A stretch of 64,000 nt of DNA from the NCBI GenBank assembly GCA_020072585.1, contig JAIQGL010000019.1, forward strand, positions 62,001 to 126,000, in the 5' to 3' direction. Positions 24,371-33,469 of the stretch are shown here, one piece after another. Origin of the DNA: Terriglobia bacterium (GTDB lineage: Bacteria; Acidobacteriota; Terriglobia; Terriglobales; Acidobacteriaceae). A model generated the notes under the pieces. It was given only the letters and a program-made list of their open reading frames with translations, made no database searches and was not told where the DNA came from. Position 1 is the stretch's first letter, and the number at the start of each line of letters is the position of its first letter. The translations under genes and the position numbers were made by a program.

Positions 24371-25122
24371 TTCCTCGATCTCTCCCACGCCTTGGCATAC
24401 TTCCAGCTCACATACGCAGCGTGGTTCATCAGCACCAGCAGGCCTTCGCGGCCATCCAGAAATCCGCCACGGAAGAAATATGCCCAGATAAATCGAATCA
24501 TCGGACGCAACACGATATTCACCACGCTGAAGCCGACCTTGCGCTCCCGCACTACCATGTCCGCGCCCAGAGAAGAGTAGCGGTTTGCGTGCTCGATAAA
24601 GCTTTCCAGCGTCGGATACGCATGGTGAATCATGTCCCCGCTAACATGTCCCAGCGGGCCCTGCATCTTCATGTCTTCATGCACGTCACGCAGTTCAAAT
24701 GTTGCTGCGCCGCGCCTGATCAGCCGCAGCTTCGGGTCGGGATAGTAGCCGCTGCGCTTGATCCACTTGCCAAAGTACATATTCCGGCGGTTCATCGTGT
24801 ATCCGGCAAGTTGCGGTGGCTGGCTCGACTTCAACAGCGTCTTGATGCTGGCTGCCAGCTCCGGGCTCACTTCTTCATCGGCGTCAAGTGAGAGGATCCA
24901 ATCGCAGGTGGCCTTCTCCAATGCCGAGTTTTTCTGCCGTGCGAACCCTTTCCATGGCTCCACAAAGACCTTCGCTCCGAACGATTGCGCCAGGCTGACC
25001 GTGGCGTCCGTGCTGCCTGAATCCACCACCACAATTTCGTCGGCAATTTCTTTCACGCTCTGGAGCGTGCGGGCAATGTTCGCCTCTTCATTGAGGGTGA
25101 TGATGCATACGGAAAGAGTCAT
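24361..25122 (-). CDS. Family 2 glycosyltransferase (WaaE/KdtX-like)
   Basis: 253 residues. The GT-A fold is evident in SVCIITLNEEANIARTLQS, EIVVVDSGSTDATV and the metal-binding LSLDADEEVS. RDVHEDMKMQG and the C-terminal FIWAYFFRGGFLDGREG match the WaaE/KdtX-type beta-glycosyltransferases that modify the lipopolysaccharide core. It would act at the inner leaflet of the cytoplasmic membrane. Upstream of ATG 25122 no clear ribosome-binding site is seen. The acceptor sugar is unknown because no other LPS gene is present in the window. Confidence 0.88.
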   Translation of the reverse strand: MTLSVCIITLNEEANIARTLQSVKEIADEIVVVDSGSTDATVSLAQSFGAKVFVEPWKGFARQKNSALEKATCDWILSLDADEEVSPELAASIKTLLKSSQPPQLAGYTMNRRNMYFGKWIKRSGYYPDPKLRLIRRGAATFELRDVHEDMKMQGPLGHVSGDMIHHAYPTLESFIEHANRYSSLGADMVVRERKVGFSVVNIVLRPMIRFIWAYFFRGGFLDGREGLLVLMNHAAYVSWKYAKAWERSRKIG

Positions 25123-25209
25123 GCGCCGAAGGATAGCACGTCATCGCGATAGCGATGACCCTGCATAAATTCACAGGCACCGCATGAAATCCAAAACTGT
25201 CCCATACTT

Positions 25210-26016
25210 TTGTGCTGGAACTTGTCATGCGTCTCCGTTGGCACTAAACTCCCCGCAGCACGTCTGACAAGACGAGTTTTTCTTTTGGCGCCCAACCCAC
25301 AAGGCGACGCATTTCCCCTGACCCGCCACTCCGTAGTGGCCGCGGCCCAGGGCCGTGATCCGCAGGAGCGCGTGCGCGCCATGGACGCCATCACCGAAGC
25401 ATACTGGCGTCCTGTGTATAAATACGTTCGCCTTCGCTGGCGGCTGGAGCGGGAAGACGCCGAGGATTTCACCCAGGATTTTTTCTCCCGTCTGCTGGAA
25501 AAAGATTTTCTTGCCTCTTACGATCCGGTGAAAGGGAAGCTCCGCACCTTCCTGCGCACCTGCATCGACCGTCTCTTTCTGAACCAGACGCGCGATGCCC
25601 ACCGCCAGAAGCGCGGCAACGCGGCGGTCCACGTGTCATTGGATTTTGAGGAGGCCGAGCATGAGCTGGCGGCGTCCACGCAGTCAGGCTCGCCTGAAGA
25701 TTACTTTGAAAAGGAGTGGGTGCGGACGCTGTTCGCGCTGGCTGTGGAACGGCTGCGCGCACAATGCCGGTCGGCAGGGAAGACCGTGCAGTTTGCGCTG
25801 TTCGAACGCTACGATCTGGGTGACACAGAAACGCGGCCTTCTTACGCTGCTTTGGCAGAAGAATTCAGCCTTGCCGTGACGGACGTGACGAACTATCTGG
25901 CGTTTGCCCGGCGTGAATTCCGCCGCTGCGTGCTGGACCAGCTGCGCGAGATGACCGGCAGCGAGGAAGAGTTCAATCGTGAAGCGCAGACACTTCTGGG
26001 AGTGGACCCCAAATGA
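25210..26016 (+). CDS. RNA polymerase sigma factor (ECF-like) paired with a kinase
   Basis: 268 residues. Sigma region 2 is seen in AITEAYWRPVYKYVRLRWRL with EDAEDFTQDFFSRLLEKDFL, and the region after it contains KLRTFLRTCIDRLFLNQ. The C-terminal part (SYAALAEEFSLAVTDVTNYL) is a sigma region 4-like HTH. It belongs to the large ECF-like group found beside serine/threonine kinases in Acidobacteriota and Planctomycetota. The stop overlaps the next start by 4 bp (ATGA), so expression is coupled. TTG 25210 is the open-frame limit; homology begins near FPLTRHSVV about residue 35, so the true start may be a later TTG. Confidence 0.85.
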   Translation: MCWNLSCVSVGTKLPAARLTRRVFLLAPNPQGDAFPLTRHSVVAAAQGRDPQERVRAMDAITEAYWRPVYKYVRLRWRLEREDAEDFTQDFFSRLLEKDFLASYDPVKGKLRTFLRTCIDRLFLNQTRDAHRQKRGNAAVHVSLDFEEAEHELAASTQSGSPEDYFEKEWVRTLFALAVERLRAQCRSAGKTVQFALFERYDLGDTETRPSYAALAEEFSLAVTDVTNYLAFARREFRRCVLDQLREMTGSEEEFNREAQTLLGVDPK

Positions 26017-27035
26017 AGTTCCTGCCCGATCAGGTGGTCGCCCGGCTGCAAACCGAGATGCAGACACCAGACCTTTCCGGCACGCGCTATCGCGCGCTGA
26101 AATTTCTGGGGCGCGGCGGAATGGGCGCGGTCTGGCTGGTGGAAGACGCGGTTTTGCATCGCAACGTGGCCCTCAAAGTCCTCTCTGCTGAGAGCAGCTC
26201 TGCCGATCTGGCCGTGCGGCTGATGCTGGAAGCGATCATTCTGGCGCGCCTGGAGCATCCCGGCATTGTGCCAGTGCATGACGCCGGCACTCTGCCCGAC
26301 GGGCGTAGCTTCTATTGCATGAAATACGTGGAAGGCCAGACACTTGACCAATATATCCACCGCCTTGGCTTGCGCCAGCGCTTGCAGTTAATCCAGCGCA
26401 TAGCCGAGCCGCTGGCCTTTGCGCATTCGCGCGGCATCATTCATCGTGACCTGAAGCCGGAGAACATCATGGTGGGCGCGTTTGGCGAGGTCCTGATTAT
26501 GGACTGGGGACTGGCCAAGGTGATGGCTGTCTCCTCCGTTGCTGCTCCTGCGAGGCAAGTGTCAGGGCATGGGTCTACTCGCGCCGTGCAGGATTCCGCG
26601 CAATCCGGGGCTTTGGCCGCTGAAAATCCAACCGCGCACGGCACTGTTTTTGGCACGCCCGGATACATGGCGCCGGAGCAGGAGCGCGGTGACGTGAATC
26701 TCATCGACCAGCGTACCGACGTTTTCGGACTTGGCTCAATCTTGCAGTACATAATGCGAGACAAATCGGGCGCACCGCGCGGCGAAGCGCTTTCGCGTCC
26801 GTTGCGGGCCATTGGCAACAAGGCCACGGCGGCTGAAATCTCCGCGCGCTACTCTTCCGTGCAGGAGCTTGCTGCCGATCTGGGTAAATATCTTGACGAC
26901 ATGCCGGTCAGCGCCTACCGTGAAAATCTCTTTGAGCGCACCGTCCGCCTGGTGAACCGCAATCGCGTGGCCGTGGTGCTGGTGCTGGCTTATCTACTGA
27001 TGCGGATGTTGTTTATTCTTTTTTCGCGGAAATGA
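26013..27035 (+). CDS. Serine/threonine protein kinase with C-terminal membrane anchor
   Basis: 340 residues. Kinase landmarks in order: Gly-loop LGRGGMGAVWLVED, catalytic lysine VALKVL, HRDLKPENIM, metal-binding DWG (IMDWGLAKV; DFG in most kinases, DWG is usual in this bacterial group), GTPGYMAPEQ and DQRTDVFGLGSIL. A low-complexity loop of about 40 residues between DWG and the APE motif is unusually long. One hydrophobic helix near 318-337 anchors it in the membrane, with no extracellular sensor domain. Overlap with the sigma factor gene suggests the kinase controls that sigma factor. Confidence 0.93.
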   Translation: MKFLPDQVVARLQTEMQTPDLSGTRYRALKFLGRGGMGAVWLVEDAVLHRNVALKVLSAESSSADLAVRLMLEAIILARLEHPGIVPVHDAGTLPDGRSFYCMKYVEGQTLDQYIHRLGLRQRLQLIQRIAEPLAFAHSRGIIHRDLKPENIMVGAFGEVLIMDWGLAKVMAVSSVAAPARQVSGHGSTRAVQDSAQSGALAAENPTAHGTVFGTPGYMAPEQERGDVNLIDQRTDVFGLGSILQYIMRDKSGAPRGEALSRPLRAIGNKATAAEISARYSSVQELAADLGKYLDDMPVSAYRENLFERTVRLVNRNRVAVVLVLAYLLMRMLFILFSRK

Positions 27036-27143
27036 TTTACTCGGAAATTACCTGGATGACTTAAAGGTTCCGGCAAGAGCGGGTAATACAACAATAGAGA
27101 GACGTCATCTCTCCATGAATCTGGCAAAGGGAGTGGAGGCAAT

Positions 27144-27494
27144 ATGAATAAGATTGTGTTGGGTCTGGTGCTGGGCGGCATTCTGGGCATTCTCGATGGC
27201 CTTACTGCATGGTTCACCCCGGCGGCGCGCAGCGGCATCGTCGGCATCGTGATTGGGTCAACCTTTAAGGGCATCATTGCGGGCGTGCTGATCGGCGTAT
27301 TTGCCCGCAAAGTAAACTCCCTTTCGCTGGGCATTATCTTTGGTCTGGCCGTAGGGGCGTTTCTTGCGTGGATCATCGCCTTCATGCAGCATGGATACTA
27401 CTTCCAGATCATGCTGCCAGGCGCGATGGTGGGTCTGATCGTCGGCTACGCCACGCAGAAATACGGAGCGCCGAGCCAGCCGCAACGGGCCTAG
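27144..27494 (+). CDS. Small glycine-rich membrane protein
   Basis: 116 residues with four hydrophobic, glycine-rich segments (GLVLGGILGILDGLTAW; SGIVGIVIGSTFKGIIAGVL; LGIIFGLAVGAFLAWIIAFM; IMLPGAMVGLIVGYATQKY). GxxxG-type packing suggests a tight helical bundle. A GGAGG lies six bases before ATG 27144. No family is recognised. It sits between the kinase gene and the VOC gene on the same strand. Confidence 0.65.
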   Translation: MNKIVLGLVLGGILGILDGLTAWFTPAARSGIVGIVIGSTFKGIIAGVLIGVFARKVNSLSLGIIFGLAVGAFLAWIIAFMQHGYYFQIMLPGAMVGLIVGYATQKYGAPSQPQRA

Positions 27495-27625
27495 CGGGGG
27501 AGCTTCACCGATTTACGCACTCGCGTCCGCAGATTTTCTGCGAAGGGACGGAAGATTTCGCGTGCTGCATTTCTTTTGGACCATCAAAAAACTCGAGCAT
27601 CAAAATTTTTTTAGGAGGGGCCATC

Positions 27626-27991
27626 ATGCCACGTGTCATTCATTTTGAGTTTGCAGCCGACAATCCTGAGCGCGCTGCAAAGTTTTATCGCGAAATCTTC
27701 GGATGGGAATCCAGCCAGTGGGGCGGTCCCATGAACTATTGGCTGGTGAAAACCGGCGCTGACGGGCCGGGCATTGACGGTGGAATCCTGCAATATCAGG
27801 ACAAGATGCCGCGCACCATCAACAGCATTGGCGTGGATTCAGTGGACGCGTATGTGGATAAGGTCACGCGCAGCGGAGGAAAGATCGCCAAACCCAAAAT
27901 GACAATACCGGGTGTTGGTTATCAGGCGTATTTTCTGGATACGGAAGGCAACGTGTTCGGTGTTTTTCAGGCCGATCCGTCAGCGAAGTAA
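27626..27991 (+). CDS. VOC family (glyoxalase-like) protein
   Basis: 121 residues, a single glyoxalase/bleomycin-resistance/dioxygenase fold: MPRVIHFEFAADNPERAAKF YREIFGW at the N-terminus and GVGYQAYFLDTEGNVFGVFQ at the C-terminus. The family usually binds a divalent metal. ATG 27626 follows AGGAGG with seven-base spacing; the open frame upstream is non-conserved. Substrate unknown. Confidence 0.88.
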   Translation: MPRVIHFEFAADNPERAAKFYREIFGWESSQWGGPMNYWLVKTGADGPGIDGGILQYQDKMPRTINSIGVDSVDAYVDKVTRSGGKIAKPKMTIPGVGYQAYFLDTEGNVFGVFQADPSAK

Positions 27992-28007
27992 GGCAGCAGC
28001 GGCTCTG

Positions 28008-28643
28008 TTACTTTTGCTTGACTAGTTCCTCGGAAAGCAGGCGCGCCTTCACCGCAAGGATGTGCGCGCGCTGTGGATCATTCTCCGTAATCGCCTTATG
28101 GCTCTGGGTGATGAACTCCCGGATCTGCACCCGCATGGCTTCTTCGTCCGGAGTCAACTGGCGCTTGATGCCGCTCAGGTTCGATTCAGCGTTCTGTAGA
28201 AGCTGGTCAGTGGAAGCCTGATCATTCGTGGCATTCGTAGGCGTGGGACCGGGCGCAATCGGGCCTCCTTCAACCGGGGGTTGAGGTTTGGGCGGCTGCA
28301 CAACGATCTTGGGACTTGTGTTGTGTGCCACCTCGCCGGGCGACTTGTCACCGGCCGCGGAGGTTGCCGGAGCGGGCTTTTTCACAGCCGAGCGCTGGCC
28401 GCTTTTTGTCTTGTGCTTTCCGGTCGTTGCCGTTGGGGTCTGTTCCACGGGAGTGGGCGCGGGCTGGGCCTCTTGCGGCTGCTCCGTCGGCTGTGTTGCT
28501 GGTTCCGGCGTGGGCGTTGGCTGCGGAGTTGCTGTCTGCGGCGGTTGAGGCGCTACCGGGACCGGCTTTTTGTGCGTGCAGCCTGCAACTCCCAGCGCGC
28601 ATACCAATACAAGTATTGCGGATTGTAGACGAAGTGACTTCAT
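28008..28643 (-). CDS. Proline-rich lipoprotein coupled to a histidine kinase
   Basis: 211 residues. Signal peptide with a lipobox (ALGVAGC, acylated Cys at about residue 22), then a long Pro/Thr/Gln-rich segment (about 25-150) suited to span the periplasm, and a C-terminal helical domain (about 155-211; TDQLLQNAESNLSGIKRQLT to AVKARLLSEELVKQK). Start ATG 28643 overlaps the stop of the histidine kinase gene (28640), so translation is coupled. It could interact with the kinase's periplasmic sensor or with peptidoglycan; neither is shown by sequence. No family is recognised beyond the lipoprotein pattern. Confidence 0.75.
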   Translation of the reverse strand: MKSLRLQSAILVLVCALGVAGCTHKKPVPVAPQPPQTATPQPTPTPEPATQPTEQPQEAQPAPTPVEQTPTATTGKHKTKSGQRSAVKKPAPATSAAGDKSPGEVAHNTSPKIVVQPPKPQPPVEGGPIAPGPTPTNATNDQASTDQLLQNAESNLSGIKRQLTPDEEAMRVQIREFITQSHKAITENDPQRAHILAVKARLLSEELVKQK

Positions 28644-30541
28644 GCTTTGCTGACTGAATCCTCTTTTGATGCGACTGGCGCTTCGCTTCCGGCTGCCGTC
28701 TCAATCATTGGAAAGCGCAGATAAAAAGTGGTTCCGTGGTCCATGATCGAGGTAAATTCCATCGATCCATGGTGCAACTGCACTACCCGGTACGCCATGG
28801 CCAGACCAATCCCGCTGCCGCCGGACTTTGTAGTGAAGTATAAATTAAAAATTTTGTCGCGGATATTCTCCGCAATGCCCGCTCCCTGGTCGCGCACCAT
28901 GATCAACGCGCTCTCGCCTTCACGTTTCAGGGTCAGGCGCAGCGTGCCGCCGTCCGGCATCGCCTGCACGCCGTTCAGCACAATATTCAGAATGGCCTGT
29001 TTGACCAGGTCCGCGTCTATGCGTACAGGCAGCGGCTCCGGCCCAGCCTCGCGTTCCACCAGCACATTGTGCTTTTCCGCCGCTGGGGACGCCAGCATGA
29101 CAACGTCTTCCGCCACTTTACGCAGGTCCATATCGCTAAGACGCAGCTCCACCGGACGCGTGAAGTCCACCAGCGTTTGCACCACGCGGTCCAGCCGCTG
29201 GATCTCGCTGCCGATCACGTCCAGGTGGCGGCGCGTGTCCGGGTCAATTTCCTTCATCTTCTGGCGCAGTACTTCCAGGTGCACCACAATCGCGTTAATG
29301 GGGTTCTTGACTTCATGGGCCACGCCTGAAGTGAGCCTGCCGATGGAGGAAAGCCGGCGTGACAGCTCAATTTCATCCTCAATCCGGTGGACTGACTCGG
29401 CATCGCGTAACGTCAGCAGCGCGCCAATGCGCTCGCCCCGCTCTTCAATAAAGTCCATGGCGATCTGGATGTGCCGTCCCTGCTCGTCTTCAATCTCCTG
29501 CTGGCTCACGGCCTCGCGTGAAGCGAATGCGTCCATGATGATGCGTCCCAGGCGCGAATCCCGGGAAAAGATTTCTGAGGGACGGCGGCCCAGCATCTCG
29601 CCGCGTGGTTTGCCGATGAACCTTTCCGCTGACGCGCTGACCAGCACCGCATTGGAATCGCTGGTGAACAGCATGACGCCATCCTGAAGGTTGGCCATCA
29701 TCTGGTCCAGGTTTTCCTTCAGCGCGGAGAAGACTTCTTTTACGTCGCGCATCTGGCGGCCCAGGCGTTCGATCTTGGTGGAAACCTTGCCATACTCATC
29801 GGAACGCGTGGAGGGTGTTCCAACCAGCTCCGCTTTGCCCGAGCTGATCAGATCAAGGCGCCGGCTGATTGCGGCCAGCGGGCGCAGAGCAAGATTGGAA
29901 AGACCCGCTGCCAGGATCAGACTCAGAACTATGGCAGTACCGGAAACAATCAGGGCGCGTCGAATCTGCGGTTTGAGATCGTCTATCAACAGCGCCGTGT
30001 TAACGCCTACTCGCACTTCGCCGAAAGGCTTCTTTGTGGACGTGTTGATCAGCGGCAGGCGGACGTCATAGGTCCTAGCCGGACCGTAAATCAGCTTGTA
30101 CTGCACGCGAATGCCGCCATGCAGGATGTCGGCAAAATCTTCGCGCGCCACTACAACAGTATTCTGGAGCGCGGGATTGGTGTGCAGGAGCGCCAGTCCG
30201 TTCGCGTTTACGATGCATGCATCCAGGATGTTGGGCGAGTCGCCCGTCACGGAATCCAAAAGAGAGGTAATGCTCGTGTCATAGAGCAGCAATTCCTGGA
30301 TGGCGGCATCCACCTGTTTGGGATCGTTCAGATCAATCTTGGAACTGCTGAGGTCCACGCCCAAAACAGGTTTTGAAACCGCGAAAACGTGGAGCTTGAT
30401 GACGTCAGCGATTGAGTAGACTTCCTGAATCCGCTGGTGCACCACCTCAGAGATATAAAGGGTGGAAAGCGTGGCCACGATTGCCACCACCATGGCCGTG
30501 ATGGCGAATACCAGCTTGGTTTTTAAACTCAAGGAAAACAT
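28640..30541 (-). CDS. Sensor histidine kinase (NtrB/AtoS-like)
   Basis: 633 residues. Membrane helices at about 10-30 and 190-215 enclose a periplasmic sensing domain of about 160 residues. A HAMP segment (LRPLAAISRRLDLISSG), PAS domain (about 275-385), HisKA with the phospho-acceptor in GVAHEVKNPINAIVVHLEVL, and HATPase (DQGAGI, GGSGIGLAMAY) follow. It pairs with the sigma-54 response regulator encoded 97 bp upstream on the same strand. Signal and targets are unknown. A lipoprotein gene begins 4 bp before its stop. Confidence 0.95.
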   Translation of the reverse strand: MFSLSLKTKLVFAITAMVVAIVATLSTLYISEVVHQRIQEVYSIADVIKLHVFAVSKPVLGVDLSSSKIDLNDPKQVDAAIQELLLYDTSITSLLDSVTGDSPNILDACIVNANGLALLHTNPALQNTVVVAREDFADILHGGIRVQYKLIYGPARTYDVRLPLINTSTKKPFGEVRVGVNTALLIDDLKPQIRRALIVSGTAIVLSLILAAGLSNLALRPLAAISRRLDLISSGKAELVGTPSTRSDEYGKVSTKIERLGRQMRDVKEVFSALKENLDQMMANLQDGVMLFTSDSNAVLVSASAERFIGKPRGEMLGRRPSEIFSRDSRLGRIIMDAFASREAVSQQEIEDEQGRHIQIAMDFIEERGERIGALLTLRDAESVHRIEDEIELSRRLSSIGRLTSGVAHEVKNPINAIVVHLEVLRQKMKEIDPDTRRHLDVIGSEIQRLDRVVQTLVDFTRPVELRLSDMDLRKVAEDVVMLASPAAEKHNVLVEREAGPEPLPVRIDADLVKQAILNIVLNGVQAMPDGGTLRLTLKREGESALIMVRDQGAGIAENIRDKIFNLYFTTKSGGSGIGLAMAYRVVQLHHGSMEFTSIMDHGTTFYLRFPMIETAAGSEAPVASKEDSVSKA

Positions 30542-30638
30542 GCGTCACTTCTGGCTTGAAGCCCCAGTGGCTTCCAAGCTCCTTCAATATTCGGCCATCC
30601 ATATTCGGCCGGCAAATCCGGCAATTGCAAAGGATCTT

Positions 30639-32039
30639 TTAGTTTGCGGCCTCGCTCGGTACCGCGGGAGCGTTGCCGTACTCCTTCAGTTTATTGTGCA
30701 GGGTTTTCAGGCTGATTCCCAGGATTTCCGCCGCTCGCGTCTTGTTGTTATTGCTGGCGGCCAGCGTTTTCAGAATCAGCATTTTTTCCGCGTCGCTCAC
30801 CGTGGTGCCCACTTCCAGCCGGAGGCCCTCACCGTCACTGGCTGCCGCCTTTATACCCATGCTGCCAAAGTTAGGAGGCAGATGGCGCGGCTCAATCAGT
30901 GGGCCATCGCAAACAATCACTGCTCTCTCCATGGTATTGCGCATTTCACGCACATTGCCCGGCCAGTTGTAGTTCTGGAACATCTGTAGCACCGCGTCGC
31001 TTACGCCTCCCACCTTTCGTCCGTGTTTGGCATTCATGTCGGCCAGCAGCGCATCCATCAACTGGGGAATGTCTTCCTTGTGCTCGCGCAGGGGAGGCAT
31101 ATGGATATTGAAAACGTTCAGCCGGTAGTAGAGATCGCCGCGCAGCGCGCCTTTGGCCACGGCCTCTTCCGGCACAATGTTCGTGGCCGCCAGCACACGC
31201 ACATCCACGGGAGTCTCCACTTTGCTGCCCAGCCGGCGCAGCTTGCGGTCTTCCAGCACGCGCAGCAGCTTGGCCTGGGTTGCCGCCGGCATCTCTCCGA
31301 TTTCATCCAGCAGCAGCGTGCCCTCTTCCGCCAGCTCAAAACAGCCGGCGCGGCGCTCCATGGCGCCGGTAAAAGCGCCTTTCTCGTGACCAAAGATCTC
31401 ACTCTCGATCAGCGTTTCTGGAATCGCCGAGCAATTAATGGCCACAAAGGGCTTGTTCTTGCGCGGACTTAGCTCGTGTATGGTCCGCGCCACCATCTCT
31501 TTGCCCGTGCCGCTCTCACCGGTGATCAGGACGGATGCCGTGCTCGGTGCCACCATCTCGATCAGGTGAAAAATCTCCTGCATGGGACGGGAAGGTCCTA
31601 CCATCTGGCCGAACAGCCCGGTATCGCGAAGCTTACGCTTGGTGACCTCCAGTTCCAGAGCAGTGCCGCGCTGGCGGGCTGCATTTTGCAGGATCTGTTT
31701 CAGGCGCGCGGGATCAACCGGCTTCTGAATAAAGTCATAGGCCCCGGCTTTCATTGCGTCTACAGCAACATCAATGCTGCCCTGGGCCGTGAGCAGCACA
31801 ACGGCGATCTGCTGCGGCTGGTCAGCTAGGCGTTGCAACAATTCCATACCGTCCATGCGTGGCATTTTGAAATCGGTGATCACGATGCCAGGTGACCAGG
31901 TTGCCACTTTTTCCAGCCCATCCAGTCCGTCTTTGGCGGTCTCAGTCCTGTAGCCCCACGCTGAGACGAGCTCGGCCAAGCCAGAGCGTTCATTTTCTTC
32001 GTCTTCCACAATCAGGACTTTTTCCTGTGTACTCAACAA
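30639..32039 (-). CDS. Sigma-54-dependent response regulator (NtrC family)
   Basis: 466 residues: receiver domain with phospho-acceptor D56 (VITDFKMPRMDG), AAA+ domain with Walker A GESGTGKE and an intact GAFTGA loop (HEKGAFTGAMERR), then a Fis-type HTH (NNKTRAAEILGISLKTLHNK). It is the partner of the histidine kinase downstream and activates sigma-54 promoters when phosphorylated. Start TTG 32039 or 32036 follows AAGGGGAAT. A candidate sigma-54 promoter lies upstream of the lipoprotein gene at 36808, but the link is unproven. Confidence 0.95.
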   Translation of the reverse strand: MLSTQEKVLIVEDEENERSGLAELVSAWGYRTETAKDGLDGLEKVATWSPGIVITDFKMPRMDGMELLQRLADQPQQIAVVLLTAQGSIDVAVDAMKAGAYDFIQKPVDPARLKQILQNAARQRGTALELEVTKRKLRDTGLFGQMVGPSRPMQEIFHLIEMVAPSTASVLITGESGTGKEMVARTIHELSPRKNKPFVAINCSAIPETLIESEIFGHEKGAFTGAMERRAGCFELAEEGTLLLDEIGEMPAATQAKLLRVLEDRKLRRLGSKVETPVDVRVLAATNIVPEEAVAKGALRGDLYYRLNVFNIHMPPLREHKEDIPQLMDALLADMNAKHGRKVGGVSDAVLQMFQNYNWPGNVREMRNTMERAVIVCDGPLIEPRHLPPNFGSMGIKAAASDGEGLRLEVGTTVSDAEKMLILKTLAASNNNKTRAAEILGISLKTLHNKLKEYGNAPAVPSEAAN

Positions 32040-32070
32040 ATATTCCCCTTTTTTAAGAGATTAACACCAG

Positions 32071-32083
32071 TCTGGAAATTCCA
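32071..32083. promoter_or_regulatory. Palindrome in divergent promoter region
   Basis: CTGGAAATTCCAG, a near-perfect symmetrical 13-mer, lies between the response regulator start (32039) and the divergent exported protein gene (32276). It could be an operator for either. A TATAAT-like hexamer occurs at about 32153-32158 on the plus strand without a good -35. Confidence 0.35.
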
Positions 32084-32275
32084 GGGAGCGAAGCAATATA
32101 GCTTTGGATGAGCAACTCTGGAAAAAAGTCTATATGCCATTTAACTCATTGAATATAATTAGGTTAAATCGAGAGTAGACGCTTCCCGCAAAGATTGCAT
32201 CTGAAATCCAGATAGGTCCCAGTTTGTAAGCCAGTTTTTCGATACTTGAGAGAGAAAACGAAAGGAAACGAATCA

Positions 32276-33262
32276 ATGAATAAGTTTTGGATTGCCTCGA
32301 CTGCCGCATGCCTTCTGGCGGTAGGAGCAGTTGCGCAGACCTCAGCCAGTGGTTCGGCATCCGGCAATGCTTCAGTCACTCCTGGCCAGGCCAGCGCCGG
32401 GGCCAATGCGAGCCAGAGCGTACAGACTTCTGGCGCCTCAGCCAATGCAGATGCGTCCGCAAGCGCAAAGGCGTCGCACGAGCAGGAGAGCAATAAGAAG
32501 GAAAAGAATTCCGGATCAAAGACTAACGCCAGCGGCGTTGGCTCGGCGGTGGCCGGGCCAGAGGGGTCGCACGGCGCACTCAGCAGCGGCGCCACGTTGC
32601 AGGCAGAGCTCTCCAAGTCGATCGACGCGAAAAAAGCCAAGCCCGGCGACGAAGTTACCGCCAAGCTTACCCAAGACGTAAAAGCGGATGGCAAGGTAGT
32701 CCTGCACAAAGGTTCAAAGCTGGTGGGACACGTGACAGAAGCCCAGGAAAAAAATAAGCAGAACGCGGAATCCAGGCTGGGCATGGTGTTTGACAAGGCC
32801 GTCTTGAAGGGCGGACAGGAAGTGGCTTTTAGCGGTGTGATTCAGGCCCTGGCCCCTCCGGTAGAAAGCGCGGTTTCCGTTGCCGGCGACGAGAGCAGCA
32901 GCCTGGGATCAGGAATGGGGAGCGGTGGCGGCGGCTCCATGGGCGGCGGACATAACGGCGGCGGAGGAATTGCTCCTATTGGTGCGGCAACCAGTGCCGC
33001 AGGTTCTACAGTGGGGGCTGTGGGGGGCGCCGCAGGTTCTGTGACAAACTCTGTAGGAGCCACGAGAGGGGTGGCTACAGCCGCCAATGGGACCTTCAAT
33101 GCCGCCAGCCGTGGCGTGATCGGAATGCAAGGTGTAGCGTTGAATACGGCTGCGGCAGGCAGCGCGCAGGGATCAGTGCTCAGTTCGCCCAACCACACCA
33201 TTAAGTTGGACAGTGGCACGCAACTTATTTTGCAAGTAGCGGGTTCTGCGGCAGCTCAATAA
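32276..33262 (+). CDS. Exported protein, first of a paralogous pair
   Basis: 328 residues from ATG 32276 (AAAGGAAA upstream) with a signal peptide (MNKFWIASTAACLLAVGAVA). A Ser/Ala-rich linker leads to a conserved domain about 110-205: LQAELSKSIDAKKAKPGDEV, DGKVVLHKGSKLVGHVTEA and ESRLGMVFDKAVLKGG. The same domain occurs in the protein encoded at 33470. A glycine/serine-rich tail ends in LDSGTQLILQVAG. The beta-rich core with ligand-free 'low-cost-of-GTP' style loops is not a named family to me; a related phrase is seen in TrbI/VirB10-like barrels, but I cannot confirm. It is probably periplasmic or outer-membrane associated. Confidence 0.7.
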   Translation: MNKFWIASTAACLLAVGAVAQTSASGSASGNASVTPGQASAGANASQSVQTSGASANADASASAKASHEQESNKKEKNSGSKTNASGVGSAVAGPEGSHGALSSGATLQAELSKSIDAKKAKPGDEVTAKLTQDVKADGKVVLHKGSKLVGHVTEAQEKNKQNAESRLGMVFDKAVLKGGQEVAFSGVIQALAPPVESAVSVAGDESSSLGSGMGSGGGGSMGGGHNGGGGIAPIGAATSAAGSTVGAVGGAAGSVTNSVGATRGVATAANGTFNAASRGVIGMQGVALNTAAAGSAQGSVLSSPNHTIKLDSGTQLILQVAGSAAAQ

Positions 33263-33277
33263 AATTGCTGGGCTTAT

Positions 33278-33314
33278 CAGCGGTCAGGTTCCAAACCTGG
33301 CCGCTGTTTCTTTT
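33278..33314 (+). terminator. Rho-independent terminator
   Basis: CAGCGGTCAGGTT-CCA-AACCTGGCCGCTG, an almost perfect 13-bp stem with one G-T pair, followed by TTTCTTTT. It lies 16 bp after the stop of the gene at 32276-33262. Confidence 0.88.
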
Positions 33315-33469
33315 GATACAGCGGTGAACCTGCCAGGGTTGTAAAGTCATGACAACCCGTCTCGGATGCATGCCATCTGCAATATTTGTTGGACTTCGTG
33401 TTTACTTAGTGCACAATAGTAGACCAAGTTGACGGGCTCCCGGTGCTTCTTTCCATCGCGAGGTGAAGA

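Noticed and set aside
32164-32796. A 210-codon minus-strand frame opposite the first exported paralogue
   Set aside because: Ala/Leu/Ser-rich antisense of a low-complexity Ser/Ala linker; the plus-strand frame has a signal peptide, RBS and terminator.
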